Source of the DNA: a virus
Reading direction: 5' to 3' (one strand)
DNA: 64,000 bases
Virus record (IMG/VR): IMGVR_UViG_3300032061_000001
Coordinates: 1 to 64,000 of that record
The translations under genes and the position numbers were made by a program. Positions 42,107 to 50,089 of this stretch are shown piece after piece (position 1 is the stretch's first letter; every line of letters starts with the position of its first letter). The notes beneath the pieces were generated by a model, which did no database searches, was not told where the DNA came from, and saw only the letters and a program-made list of their open reading frames with translations.

Positions 42107-42152
42107 GCAAAACCGATTGATGTTTGTAATATCTATCATTATTCGGTTTTGC
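42107..42152 (-). promoter_or_regulatory. Hairpin abutting the start codon of the 330-aa structural gene
   Basis: GCAAAACCGA (42107-42116) and TCGGTTTTGC (42143-42152) are perfectly complementary. On the minus strand the 3' arm ends one base before the ATG at 42105, and no Shine-Dalgarno is visible, so this could control initiation. Confidence 0.5.
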
Positions 42153-42181
42153 TGAGGGAGAGTCAAAGGGAAGCTTTTAGA

Positions 42182-42493
42182 TTAATAGAATGGATGCTCT
42201 TTTAACCAGTCCTCATATCTCCAATTTTTGCTGAAGTCTTCCTGATATCTCTTTTCATAAAACTTCAGATCAATTTCCAGAATTCTGACATTTCTGGAAA
42301 TAGCGTCAGAATATGGATTCTCTCTTCTCGGATCTCCCCGATAATTTCTGGATGCCCTTCTAAGATCATTAACATATTCCATCTGGAGGAATATTTCATC
42401 GACCAATTTAAGTTTATCCCAGTCAGTTGTTTGAGACAAAACAGAAGTTGCCGAAAGCAATAAAACAATAAGGAGTATAATCAACTTTTTCAT
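42182..42493 (-). CDS. Exported protein, unknown function
   Basis: 103 aa, ribosome site AAAGGTAAAT. Signal peptide residues 1-20 (hydrophobic core, then SVLS before Gln). The mature part is highly charged with SRNYRGDPRRENPYSD. Clustered with the lipoprotein upstream. No family recognised. Confidence 0.6.
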   Translation of the reverse strand: MKKLIILLIVLLLSATSVLSQTTDWDKLKLVDEIFLQMEYVNDLRRASRNYRGDPRRENPYSDAISRNVRILEIDLKFYEKRYQEDFSKNWRYEDWLKEHPFY

Positions 42494-42507
42494 ATTTACC
42501 TTTGGTT

Positions 42508-42885
42508 TTAATTCGGGGGGTCAATCCAAGAAATATAGGGCCCCACCTTTATTCCATATACTAAAATTTCACGATTAGGGGAAAAAACGGTCACCCTATA
42601 ATGATCCTGCTTGAATATCTCTTCACAAATATTAACAAATTCTTTTCCATAAACTATTGCTTTATGTAACCTGGTTGATCTCGGCATAATGATAACGAGA
42701 GATAATTCTTTTTCATGCTCAAAAACAGCGATTTCGAATAACCCAGTATATGCTGTCATTCTTGCAAGCGCCAGCATTTTTTCGGGGGTCCTTGGTTCCT
42801 CAATATGGTTGATAATGACCTTTCTATATTGTGGATCTCGGCCGCATGCTGACAATAATAAAATTAAAAGAATTAACTTTTTCAT
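42508..42885 (-). CDS. Lipoprotein, unknown function
   Basis: 125 aa from the ATG at 42885 (AGGAGGAATAAG; that AGGAGG lies inside the longer frame). Lipobox LLSAC with lipidated Cys14. Mature domain contains FEIAVFEHEKELSLVIIMP and YRVTVFSPNREILVYG, a small alpha/beta fold. Third exported protein of the insert at 42-44 kb. Confidence 0.6.
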   Translation of the reverse strand: MKKLILLILLLSACGRDPQYRKVIINHIEEPRTPEKMLALARMTAYTGLFEIAVFEHEKELSLVIIMPRSTRLHKAIVYGKEFVNICEEIFKQDHYRVTVFSPNREILVYGIKVGPYISWIDPPN

Positions 42886-42896
42886 CTTATTCCTCC

Positions 42897-43208
42897 TCAT
42901 CTGAATAGTTCTATTTGTTTTCGGATTGTAGTTTCTTCTTCATCGGTTTCGATAATGAACGCGTTAATCGATTCCCCGAATTTTGGATCGATTTCGCGTG
43001 CTCTGACAGCCGACCAATATTCGAAATAACCATTGATTAGAATATAAGATTCGAATCCTGATCTCCTGACAATCAGCGGATTGATGACACATTGTGCAAC
43101 CAATATCAAACGGGCTGCATGGTCCAATTTTAACTCAGAAAAAGTTGTTCTGGATATATGGCATTGGACGTTCTCGACTAGGATTATCGATGGTAGTATT
43201 CGTCTCAT
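42897..43208 (-). CDS. ParB/Srx-like domain protein
   Basis: 103 aa from the ATG at 43208 with AAAGGAAATAAT upstream. RLILVAQCVINPLIVRRSGFE and YILINGYFEYWSAVRAREID follow the ParB/sulfiredoxin-like pattern (inPLIVR..g.. Y.Li.G.fR..A), then EEETTIRKQIELF as the closing helix. Such short ParB-like proteins may act as regulators or nucleases. A structured RNA element lies directly upstream. Confidence 0.55.
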   Translation of the reverse strand: MRRILPSIILVENVQCHISRTTFSELKLDHAARLILVAQCVINPLIVRRSGFESYILINGYFEYWSAVRAREIDPKFGESINAFIIETDEEETTIRKQIELFR

Positions 43209-43222
43209 ATTATTTCCTTTTT

Positions 43223-43315
43223 GTAACATACTGGCAGCACTTTGAATTCACAGGACCGATTACTCTGGTTTATATCGGCTTTGCCAGTTTGTGCCACCGA
43301 TATGCAGGGAGTTAC
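43223..43315 (-). promoter_or_regulatory. Structured leader with mutually exclusive pairings
   Basis: Upstream of the ParB-like gene. ATATCGG (minus strand, 43303-43297) can pair with CCGATAT (43278-43272), or that CCGAT can pair with ATCGG (43260-43256), but not both. ACTGGCA and TGCCAGT (43288-43282 with 43236-43230) close an outer 7-bp stem, and GTAAC/GTTAC flank the region. It has the layout of a switching leader; its ligand or protein is unknown. Confidence 0.4.
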
Positions 43316-43512
43316 TTTTTATTCAATATCTCAATAACATCATCACAGCTAATAATTGAAACTGTTTCAGAGCATTCCATACAACCGAGATAAAAAAATG
43401 TTTGTACATCATTTGTGTTCAACCTTCCCTGGACAACTCCATTTGAAATCGTATTTCCATAACCCCATTCTGATTTATTACTTCCACAGTTAGGGCATTT
43501 TATTTTTTCCAT
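43312..43512 (-). CDS. Zinc-ribbon protein
   Basis: 66 aa from the ATG at 43512 (AGGATGCGAG). CPNCG near the start and CMECS about 37 residues later form a four-cysteine ribbon; the tail SIISCDDVIEILNKK is helical. Small nucleic-acid- or protein-binding factor of unknown role. Confidence 0.6.
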   Translation of the reverse strand: MEKIKCPNCGSNKSEWGYGNTISNGVVQGRLNTNDVQTFFYLGCMECSETVSIISCDDVIEILNKK

Positions 43513-43529
43513 CTCGCATCCTGTTAGTT

Positions 43530-43763
43530 TTATTCCCAATTCATCAAAGAAATTAGGAATTCGTTAGCAGTGCTCATCAATTCGCGTTCTGAATTGATCT
43601 GTTCGAGAACGCGCCTATAATCGGATGAACCAACCACATTGATGAAATCTGTGTTGGTTTCCATCGAATCCATGATTATTTTTAGAAAAGAAAGCCTTGA
43701 TCGTGCCTGATCAATAGCCTTCTTCATATTGTCGTAGAGCTGTTGCTTGCTTGGTTTAGACAT
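43530..43763 (-). CDS. Small helical phage protein
   Basis: 77 aa from the ATG at 43763, ribosome site AAAAAAGGAAAAC. The longer frame reads back through the tRNA-like element and is not used. Two long helices (residues ~6-28, ~45-75). Unknown function. Its upstream sequence (TGCCGG, TGTGTT, AAAAAAGGAAA) resembles that of the ParB-like gene. Confidence 0.55.
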   Translation of the reverse strand: MSKPSKQQLYDNMKKAIDQARSRLSFLKIIMDSMETNTDFINVVGSSDYRRVLEQINSERELMSTANEFLISLMNWE

Positions 43764-43781
43764 TGTTTTCCTTTTTTGAAA

Positions 43782-43904
43782 CACACCGGCAACCATGCGG
43801 GGAATCGAACCCATGCCGACTCGAACGGCTTTGGTTGCTACCAGCACCCCACGATGCCTTGGTTTTACCCAAGCTGCGCCTACAGATGCATAGCTGCCGG
43901 TGTG
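43782..43904 (-). ncRNA. tRNA-like structured RNA
   Basis: Minus strand. A 17-bp closing stem (CACACCGGCAGCTATGC with GCATGGTTGCCGGTGTG, two G-U pairs) encloses a D-arm-like TGC-N10-GCA, an anticodon-arm-like CTTGG-GTAAAA-CCAAG (6-nt loop), a hairpin near GGTGCTGGTAGCAACC, a T-arm-like GCCG-TTCGAGT-CGGC and a second T-arm-like GGG-TTCGATT-CCC. Two T-loops and a too long acceptor stem rule out a standard tRNA. Could be a tRNA relic or mimic. Confidence 0.45.
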
Positions 43905-43994
43905 TATTGTTATTGAATATCATCAGAGCACACAGATTTTACATTGCTGTCTGGCTATGTGCTTAGATGATAGCCGGATTGCTCCGGGTGGCTG
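43905..43994. other. Short gene-free stretch
   Basis: About 90 bases between the tRNA-like RNA and the small gene at 43995. Contains an 8-bp hairpin CTGGCTAT-N11-ATAGCCGG around 43950-43976; no ORF. Confidence 0.4.
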
Positions 43995-44222
43995 TTAGTG
44001 TCCCACAGGAATTGCTTTCAATTCCTGTGCGGTAAAAATTACCTGCTTCATCAGAGTCTCACCTACGGGAAGGTAAGCCCCATATATCAATTCTGCTCCA
44101 AACTCTTTGCTGACGGATCTCAGAGTCCTGTTATATTCGGATTCTGATATTTTCCCTGACTTCAACAGTTTGGCTGCATCCATCAGGGTTTGTTCCATAT
44201 GCATTGTTTTCGTGTATTCCAT
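43995..44222 (-). CDS. Small helical phage protein
   Basis: 75 aa from the ATG at 44222 (AGAGAGAAAAAAG). Helical N-terminal half (QTLMDAAKLLKSGKISESEY) and a beta part near YGAYLPVGETLMKQVIF. Its last codons are built from a perfect 11-bp hairpin. It is driven by the promoter at 44265. Confidence 0.55.
   Translation of the reverse strand: MEYTKTMHMEQTLMDAAKLLKSGKISESEYNRTLRSVSKEFGAELIYGAYLPVGETLMKQVIFTAQELKAIPVGH
44004..44029 (-). repeat. Perfect 11-bp hairpin in the end of a coding region
   Basis: CACAGGAATTG-CTTT-CAATTCCTGTG (plus strand), inside the last 9 codons of the 75-aa gene. No T-run follows, so it is not a standard terminator; it could stabilise the 3' end of the mRNA or pause transcription before the structured RNAs. 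Confidence 0.5.
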
Positions 44223-44264
44223 CTTTTTTCTCTCTGTTGAGACTTGTTTGACTAATGTAATTAT

Positions 44265-44294
44265 AGAATACTTTAATACTTTATAATATGTCAA
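44265..44294 (-). promoter_or_regulatory. Sigma70-type promoter (TATAAAGTA family)
   Basis: Minus strand TTGACA (44289-44294), 18-bp spacer with TATAAAGTATTAAAG, TATTCT (44265-44270); a second TATAAT starts at 44260. It drives the 75-aa gene at 43995-44222, 43 bases downstream. Confidence 0.75.
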
Positions 44295-44322
44295 TAAAAT
44301 AATGCACTCATTATAAAAAATT

Positions 44323-45084
44323 TTATACTAATATGGGATGATTGAATATCTGATAGATCTTATCAATCACTTCGGCTTTAGCTGCTCTTTCTATCCCTTC
44401 TTTAATATAGGGTTCCGCATAGTTTACTGTCGCACCGATCACATCATTCGCCTGAACTCCGGGATGCCACCATGATGATGGGTCTGAATTTTCTGAGATA
44501 ACTCTGAATGTTCTGAATTGGGAATGTCTTCCTTTTTCATCCCTTGCGTTCGTCATTCCAGCATAGGGTCCATTCTGCCATTCATATCCTCGAGAATTCA
44601 CTAATCCAAAATCGCTCGGATCTTCTTTTGTTCCCATCTGATCGGTGAACTTTACTCCACTTTTCGCCATCGCTGCTTTATGAACAGAAGGCGACATGAC
44701 TTTACCGATGTTTCCTGAAGTACCAGGAATTGTATGGCGGAAGGGGATAATAAAATATTTTTTGCCGCTTTTTCCGGTCCTGGCTTTATCATTTTTCAAA
44801 AATCCAGGTTTCATATCGAAAGGTCCATAGCCATTTTGGATTCTTAACGCTTCTTCAATTCCCTGAGATCCCATAGAAATAATTGCTTGTAATGGAATCC
44901 CTGAAAACAGGCTTCCACCGATCATTTCTATTACATCACCCTGCAATCCAAGAAAGGATTGTAATCCAGTATTGTTTATCTGTCTGGACATTCCGGAAAG
45001 CATACCGCCATTATAACAAGAAGCCCAAACGTTTCTTACTGCATTGGCTAATCTTTCGAGTTCATCATAGGTATAATTTTGCAT
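44323..45084 (-). CDS. Tail or head-completion protein, unassigned
   Basis: 253 aa, weak ribosome site. The C-terminal half has GKVMSPSVHKAAMAKSG and SSWWHPGVQANDVIGA, a Trp/His-rich patch seen in some phage virion-morphogenesis proteins. Placed between the spike gene and the small-gene insert; a tail role is inferred from position. Confidence 0.5.
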   Translation of the reverse strand: MQNYTYDELERLANAVRNVWASCYNGGMLSGMSRQINNTGLQSFLGLQGDVIEMIGGSLFSGIPLQAIISMGSQGIEEALRIQNGYGPFDMKPGFLKNDKARTGKSGKKYFIIPFRHTIPGTSGNIGKVMSPSVHKAAMAKSGVKFTDQMGTKEDPSDFGLVNSRGYEWQNGPYAGMTNARDEKGRHSQFRTFRVISENSDPSSWWHPGVQANDVIGATVNYAEPYIKEGIERAAKAEVIDKIYQIFNHPILV

Positions 45085-45086
45085 AA

Positions 45087-46265
45087 TTAATTTGGACCTA
45101 ATGTAGTACCAGATTCCCCTTCTGCCGGTGCCGTAAAATTATGAGTATGATCAGATACCGGCTCTGACATTGCCCCAACATTTTTAAGATCCATACCATG
45201 CAAATCCGCTATATTTGTTCCGGAATCATAGGATGGGGAAGATCCGGGACCTGGTGTTCCTGCTGATGCTCCTGGTAATGGTTTGCTTGTATTGTATCCA
45301 AGATCTCCAAGCGTGAGATGATTAATTAATGAAATAGCTGTGGTCATCCAATCCGCGATAATATCTCCTACAGCTTCGATCATCCCACCTATCGTCAAGT
45401 TACCTGTCATTTCCGATTCCGGGGAATCAACATAGAAAAAAGATGATGCATTTTCTTCTATATCAGGGGAAGTATCTTTTATTTTGGTTGTTGCATCTGA
45501 ATTTATATTATTGGCTTCAAGATTAATATTTCCTATTGCTGATAAATTTATGTCTTCAGCACTTACAATGTTAATGGTACCCGCCGCGGTATATTCTGAA
45601 TAAGAGCCTGAAGGATGCTCAAGTCTAGCAACGATTTCACCGCCATAATCAATTGAATTCTTTTCATGCGTTGGAAAAGGAATATCCAGGTCCATATCAT
45701 TAAGAGTTTTTCCTGCTCTCAATTTTAATCCGGATGGATGCCTGAACTGAATGTTTCCATCAGCATCATGGATATAATATGAGCCGTCATCATGGCGAAC
45801 TATTTTTCTACCAGGTTTCGAATTGTTTAAAAGAACTGAGCTTGGATTCAAAAATCTAAAGGAGCTTGCTGCAAATCCATATCCATTTCCAACCGATATT
45901 TTATAAACCAGGGCCTCGATATGATTGTCCAAAACATAATTATCGGAGGTTGGGTCGGCATTGCTTGAATTCGGGTTTCTTATTGTTGTGATATCCTGAA
46001 TCTTCTTTTCGGTTGCTATTTTTGGCGTCTGAATGGTACCGGTTTCTTCGAAAAAGTTTCCATAAACAACAACCCCCTGATATTCAATTAATCCATTTGA
46101 TATTGGTCTGGAGACATCCATCGTCTGTGATTTTGGATACCATGCGGTTACAAGAGCTGGAAAAGGGTGATCTTCATCTATTCTTCCAAGGTATCCTTCT
46201 TCCATCCGTGATCTTGATTTAAAATTCCCTTTCTCATCAGTTCGTGCTCTATGAAATATTTGCAT
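45087..46265 (-). CDS. Baseplate spike protein
   Basis: 392 aa, ribosome site AGGAATATTTA, TAATG overlap with the hub gene. The N-terminal ~120 residues form an OB-type region, then GTINIVSAEDINLSAIGNINLEANNIN reads as the triple-stranded beta-helix needle of gpV/gp5-like spikes. C-terminal Ser/Pro/Gly-rich tail ends DHTHNFTAP. Pierces the outer membrane. Confidence 0.75.
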   Translation of the reverse strand: MQIFHRARTDEKGNFKSRSRMEEGYLGRIDEDHPFPALVTAWYPKSQTMDVSRPISNGLIEYQGVVVYGNFFEETGTIQTPKIATEKKIQDITTIRNPNSSNADPTSDNYVLDNHIEALVYKISVGNGYGFAASSFRFLNPSSVLLNNSKPGRKIVRHDDGSYYIHDADGNIQFRHPSGLKLRAGKTLNDMDLDIPFPTHEKNSIDYGGEIVARLEHPSGSYSEYTAAGTINIVSAEDINLSAIGNINLEANNINSDATTKIKDTSPDIEENASSFFYVDSPESEMTGNLTIGGMIEAVGDIIADWMTTAISLINHLTLGDLGYNTSKPLPGASAGTPGPGSSPSYDSGTNIADLHGMDLKNVGAMSEPVSDHTHNFTAPAEGESGTTLGPN

Positions 46266-47824
46266 TAAATATTCCTGTCTTTAGCGCTAATCATATATCG
46301 TTTGCGTTCAAATCCGCGATCCCATTCAATGACAGTCGTAGGATTTTCAGGATCAAGATACCAGGTAATTTGATTGACGTTGATCCAGAAACTATCTTCC
46401 TCTTGATTCCTGACAATCCGGTAATCATCCGCAATAGTCACATGTAAGTTTGTTTGGAAAGTGTCCTGTCCATTGCTTGCATTCTGAATATTGCGATACA
46501 TTGAAGCGGCATATTCAGAATATTCAGAAAGGAATTTACCGATATTGGTATAATTTGCATCTTCGGTATCGAACCGATTATCCTTTATTGTTTTACTGAA
46601 TGCTTCCTGATCCATATATTGGGGGATAAAAGGAAGCTTGAGAGTAATTGGTTTATAGCCATGCCGAATAATTGAATTAAGATCAAGAATATTCTTTGCA
46701 CTATTTTCGTCATATCGCGTTTGAGCTATGACCATTGCCGGGACATTATCTTTGATATCCATTGTGGCCGGATATAGATAGATAGCGTTTACAACATCAT
46801 CATTCGTGCGATTGATGTTTTCGCTAATCGGACCCTTATAAAACTTTTCAAACGCATAATCACTCCCCTGCGCTGCCGGACTCTTTTTTGTTGATGAAAA
46901 TATTTGTGCCGGATTGGTATAAATTGAAACTAAATTCTGTGGATACCCGGCATATTCTCTCATACATAATTCGCCTGTATAGTCTCTCCATCTACTATTT
47001 CTCCATCTAAATATAGATCCATAAGATGTTTCGGTGAGAAACATCTCACAAAAAGGGCTTCCCTGATATTGTTTCAATATATCGAGAATACTTCCTTCCA
47101 TCTCTGAAAGCTTGTCCGGGATAAAGATGTCATTCTTTTCAACTTGCGATTCCGTAATATAAGAGATCGGTTTTATTGCTTTTGAGTTGTCATACCAGTC
47201 TTTCTTTAATAGATTTATTCTGACGTTTCCTATCTTATTGATAAGTGTTTCCAGCAATTCGGATGGTTTTTTAATTCGTTCAATTTGTAGGTCATCCCAT
47301 TTATTTGTTAGATTGCCACCCTGAAGCCAACCATAACGTGTTTTAATTGGGTCAAAAAAATTAGTTGGGGCTTGCCCTCTTGCAATGATTAGTGGATGCA
47401 AATAATAGATTGCATTATCTCCTAATACCCATCCGCAAGCATTTTCAAGCATTAATGTGACTCGTTTTTGATTACCCTGCTCACTTAAGGAAACGTGGTT
47501 TAGCACTCCCCTGAAGAAGCACCATTCATCATTACTATCCGCCGTATCCCAGATTTCAAAATAGTCATTCGTCTGAAAAACATATTTAGTTAATTCTCCA
47601 AAACAATGCCATTTAAAAATTAGGGATGCCGTACTGGCTATTGTCGCTTTTGTAGTGACACATTGCCCATTAATTAGACTAGGATCCTCAATCGATATTT
47701 TATAAGTTCCACGAAATTGTTCATCAGTCCCTTTCGTAGTTTCGAATTTTATATCATTGATAGGGATCCTCCCTATTTCTCTTACATCTGGTGTAAAATA
47801 TACAACTATTTTTGATGCTGGCAT
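46265..47824 (-). CDS. Baseplate hub protein (gpD/gp27-like)
   Basis: 519 aa. Beta-rich with PINDIKFETTKGTDEQFRGTY, ENACGWVLGDNAIYYLHPL and a C-terminal NVNQITWYLDPENPTTVIEW stretch typical of hub barrels that sit on the tail tube end and hold the spike. Position between tape measure and spike matches this. Weak ribosome site, 9-base gap from the tape measure. Confidence 0.65.
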   Translation of the reverse strand: MPASKIVVYFTPDVREIGRIPINDIKFETTKGTDEQFRGTYKISIEDPSLINGQCVTTKATIASTASLIFKWHCFGELTKYVFQTNDYFEIWDTADSNDEWCFFRGVLNHVSLSEQGNQKRVTLMLENACGWVLGDNAIYYLHPLIIARGQAPTNFFDPIKTRYGWLQGGNLTNKWDDLQIERIKKPSELLETLINKIGNVRINLLKKDWYDNSKAIKPISYITESQVEKNDIFIPDKLSEMEGSILDILKQYQGSPFCEMFLTETSYGSIFRWRNSRWRDYTGELCMREYAGYPQNLVSIYTNPAQIFSSTKKSPAAQGSDYAFEKFYKGPISENINRTNDDVVNAIYLYPATMDIKDNVPAMVIAQTRYDENSAKNILDLNSIIRHGYKPITLKLPFIPQYMDQEAFSKTIKDNRFDTEDANYTNIGKFLSEYSEYAASMYRNIQNASNGQDTFQTNLHVTIADDYRIVRNQEEDSFWINVNQITWYLDPENPTTVIEWDRGFERKRYMISAKDRNI

Positions 47825-47832
47825 AGATATGA

Positions 47833-49977
47833 TTAATGTGGTTTTAACGCGATCGTTCCGGATTCAGGGGGGAAATTGAACTGTATATCTTCAAATCCTT
47901 TCTTGATTGCTTCTACGATTGGAGCCAACAAACCAAATTTTGGATCTAGCCCTGGAATAGTTGGAATTTTCCTATCATCAGGGAAATCAGAGGCAGTTCT
48001 ATTAGCGTCATAATATTTGGATGAATATGGTGAAATTCCAGAAATTTCTTCATGGAATTTCATTTTCCCCATTGGGAGTATAAAATCCAGTAATTTATTG
48101 CCGGTTGTCCATTTATTAAAAGATTTTGATGATCCCGCCATTTCATAATCTTTCGCCGATAATCCCATTCCCAAATCCTTGAGGCTCGAAATTGCGATAT
48201 TCTTCTTTTGTTCTGGGGACCCCCAATTTGATAATACTACTTTTGCCATTTCAGGCAACCACTCCTTTAGCATTTCCGCTGCAGGACCAATAATATCGGT
48301 AATAACGGGCTTTATTTTATCAATTGCGTCACGAATTCCTTGCGCAATGGAAATCATGGATTCCTGATTTTTTGATCTGGCTTCAAAAAATTGGTCCAGC
48401 CCCTTTTGCCCTCCCGATTTATATGATTCATATGCACTGGCATATTCACCTGCACCAAGTTTTCCGCTTTTTGCTCTTGCCATGAAGTTCCTATCCTTAA
48501 TTGCTTCTCCGATTACACCAATATCAGTTGGAGAAACCCCCATGGACCGTGCCATTTGCATTTGCATGAAAAATTTCCTGCCACTATTTTCGCCAGCTCC
48601 GAAACTTCCGGAATATACATCAAATAGCCTTTCAATGTTCATTTTGTTCATACCGCCATTACCGCCATACATCTTATTAATATAAGCTTCAGAGCCCTTA
48701 TCGGACACGCCCATTCCTTTCATGGCTTTCATTAAATCTTGGGGGGTCGCGAATGCTCCCAATTCTTTCATCATATCGGCCATCAGTTGATCATAAGCAC
48801 CCGATCCCCAATTGGTTTTACCTCCCTTTCCACCAATTCCTGCTAATCTAGCATTTCTGGATTGAAAAGCAGGATTAAGAGCTAGTGTCTGCATATATTG
48901 AAAGCTCTCATCCCCCCCGCTTCTAAATGCCTGATCGATTCTTAATGCAGCATTTGACCCACCGGACCCCCAATAAGTTCTATTTTTAGATGAATTCAGA
49001 GTATCCAAGAGATTAAAAATACCAAAGGCACCGACCCCTTGGGTGCCGTGTGTTGCTCCTGATAAAACTTGAGACATGGCCTGTAAAGATTCTGAAGATC
49101 GATACATTATGTTTTGATTAAACATCAGCATTTTAATCATATCGGAATTGCCACCGCCTAAACCTTTTATATTTCCATGCTGGATAGCTCCTGATAATAG
49201 TTCGTCAATAATGCCGGTATCAACTCCAAGACTTTTGCCGATATTTGCAATACTGACAAGACCCTTGGCTCCTCCTTTGGAAAAATCTGCCAAGTCTTTG
49301 GCCGTATTTAAAAGAGGGAGCATGTCTTTTGACGTCATGTATGCCGTTTGTCCCAATTCTTCTATGATCTTTTGGACCTCAAAAAATGGTTTCTTCGTCG
49401 AGTAATCCATCCCTTGTCTATTACGGGTAGAAGATAAAGCAGTTGCATAGGAAAGATTTCGTTCGTCAACCCCTCCAAGCTCACTTCCGACATTGGAAAA
49501 AATTGAATAAACGCCAGCAAGACCTAAAACCGCCCCCCCATATCTAGCAGCCTTCCTGCCAACAAATCTTCCTGTCCTGCCAAGCCTGGAACTAATATCT
49601 CCCATTAAATCCTGCCGTTCTCTTCTCGCATCCAACGCATCTCTATTTTCGCGTTGTAAAACATCTCGTTGTAAATTTGTTATTTCGAGATCCTTTTGCA
49701 TCTTCTTAAAACTTTCATTCGGCTGATTCCCGGTAATCGCCATGTCTAATTTAGAGGATGCTATTTTGCGTTCTAAATCTCTTCCTTTTTGATCAAGATC
49801 CGCCATTTTACGATCAAAAGCCTGCCTATCAGCTGCCATCTGCATAGGGGAATGTCTTTGCATCGCCTGATATGCCTGCTTCGATTTTTGGATAAGATTT
49901 TGATACCCATTCTCAATAGTCTTTAATCCAGTTACATCACCTGTTTGAGCATTTAACTTAATATTTACATCTGTCAT
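47833..49977 (-). CDS. Tail tape-measure protein
   Basis: 714 aa. Helical N-terminal coiled coil (residues ~20-130), a hydrophobic segment around 155-170 (GGAVLGLAGVYSIFSN), glycine-rich helical middle, then a Pro/Asp-rich end. Longest gene of the tail block after the capsid/fibre class, and positioned between the chaperones and hub. It sets tail length: about 0.15 nm per residue would predict a tail near 107 nm. A terminator precedes its ribosome site. Confidence 0.8.
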   Translation of the reverse strand: MTDVNIKLNAQTGDVTGLKTIENGYQNLIQKSKQAYQAMQRHSPMQMAADRQAFDRKMADLDQKGRDLERKIASSKLDMAITGNQPNESFKKMQKDLEITNLQRDVLQRENRDALDARRERQDLMGDISSRLGRTGRFVGRKAARYGGAVLGLAGVYSIFSNVGSELGGVDERNLSYATALSSTRNRQGMDYSTKKPFFEVQKIIEELGQTAYMTSKDMLPLLNTAKDLADFSKGGAKGLVSIANIGKSLGVDTGIIDELLSGAIQHGNIKGLGGGNSDMIKMLMFNQNIMYRSSESLQAMSQVLSGATHGTQGVGAFGIFNLLDTLNSSKNRTYWGSGGSNAALRIDQAFRSGGDESFQYMQTLALNPAFQSRNARLAGIGGKGGKTNWGSGAYDQLMADMMKELGAFATPQDLMKAMKGMGVSDKGSEAYINKMYGGNGGMNKMNIERLFDVYSGSFGAGENSGRKFFMQMQMARSMGVSPTDIGVIGEAIKDRNFMARAKSGKLGAGEYASAYESYKSGGQKGLDQFFEARSKNQESMISIAQGIRDAIDKIKPVITDIIGPAAEMLKEWLPEMAKVVLSNWGSPEQKKNIAISSLKDLGMGLSAKDYEMAGSSKSFNKWTTGNKLLDFILPMGKMKFHEEISGISPYSSKYYDANRTASDFPDDRKIPTIPGLDPKFGLLAPIVEAIKKGFEDIQFNFPPESGTIALKPH

Positions 49978-49991
49978 ATTTGGTCCGAAAT

Positions 49992-50030
49992 AAAAAAAGC
50001 CTAAATATCAGCATAACTAATATCTAGGCT
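49992..50030 (-). terminator. Intrinsic terminator upstream of the tape-measure gene
   Basis: Minus strand: 14-bp stem (AGCCTAGATATTAG with CTGATATTTAGGCT, two G-U pairs), 5-nt loop, then seven T residues. It ends the transcript of the chaperone genes 15 bases before the tape-measure ATG; read-through would give a low tape-measure level, as the low copy number in the virion requires. Confidence 0.75.
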
Positions 50031-50089
50031 CAAATCTGTTATGTGATGTCAACAGATTATCAATCCAATCCAATAAAGTAAAAGGCATA

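Noticed and set aside
43764-43847. N-terminal extension of the 77-aa gene
   Set aside because: Runs through the tRNA-like RNA; the ATG at 43763 has the ribosome site.
43782-43860. Standard tRNA-Ser with anticodon CGA
   Set aside because: A TTCGAGT loop on a GCCG/CGGC stem exists, but only four bases separate it from the next loop, leaving no variable region and no complete T-stem.
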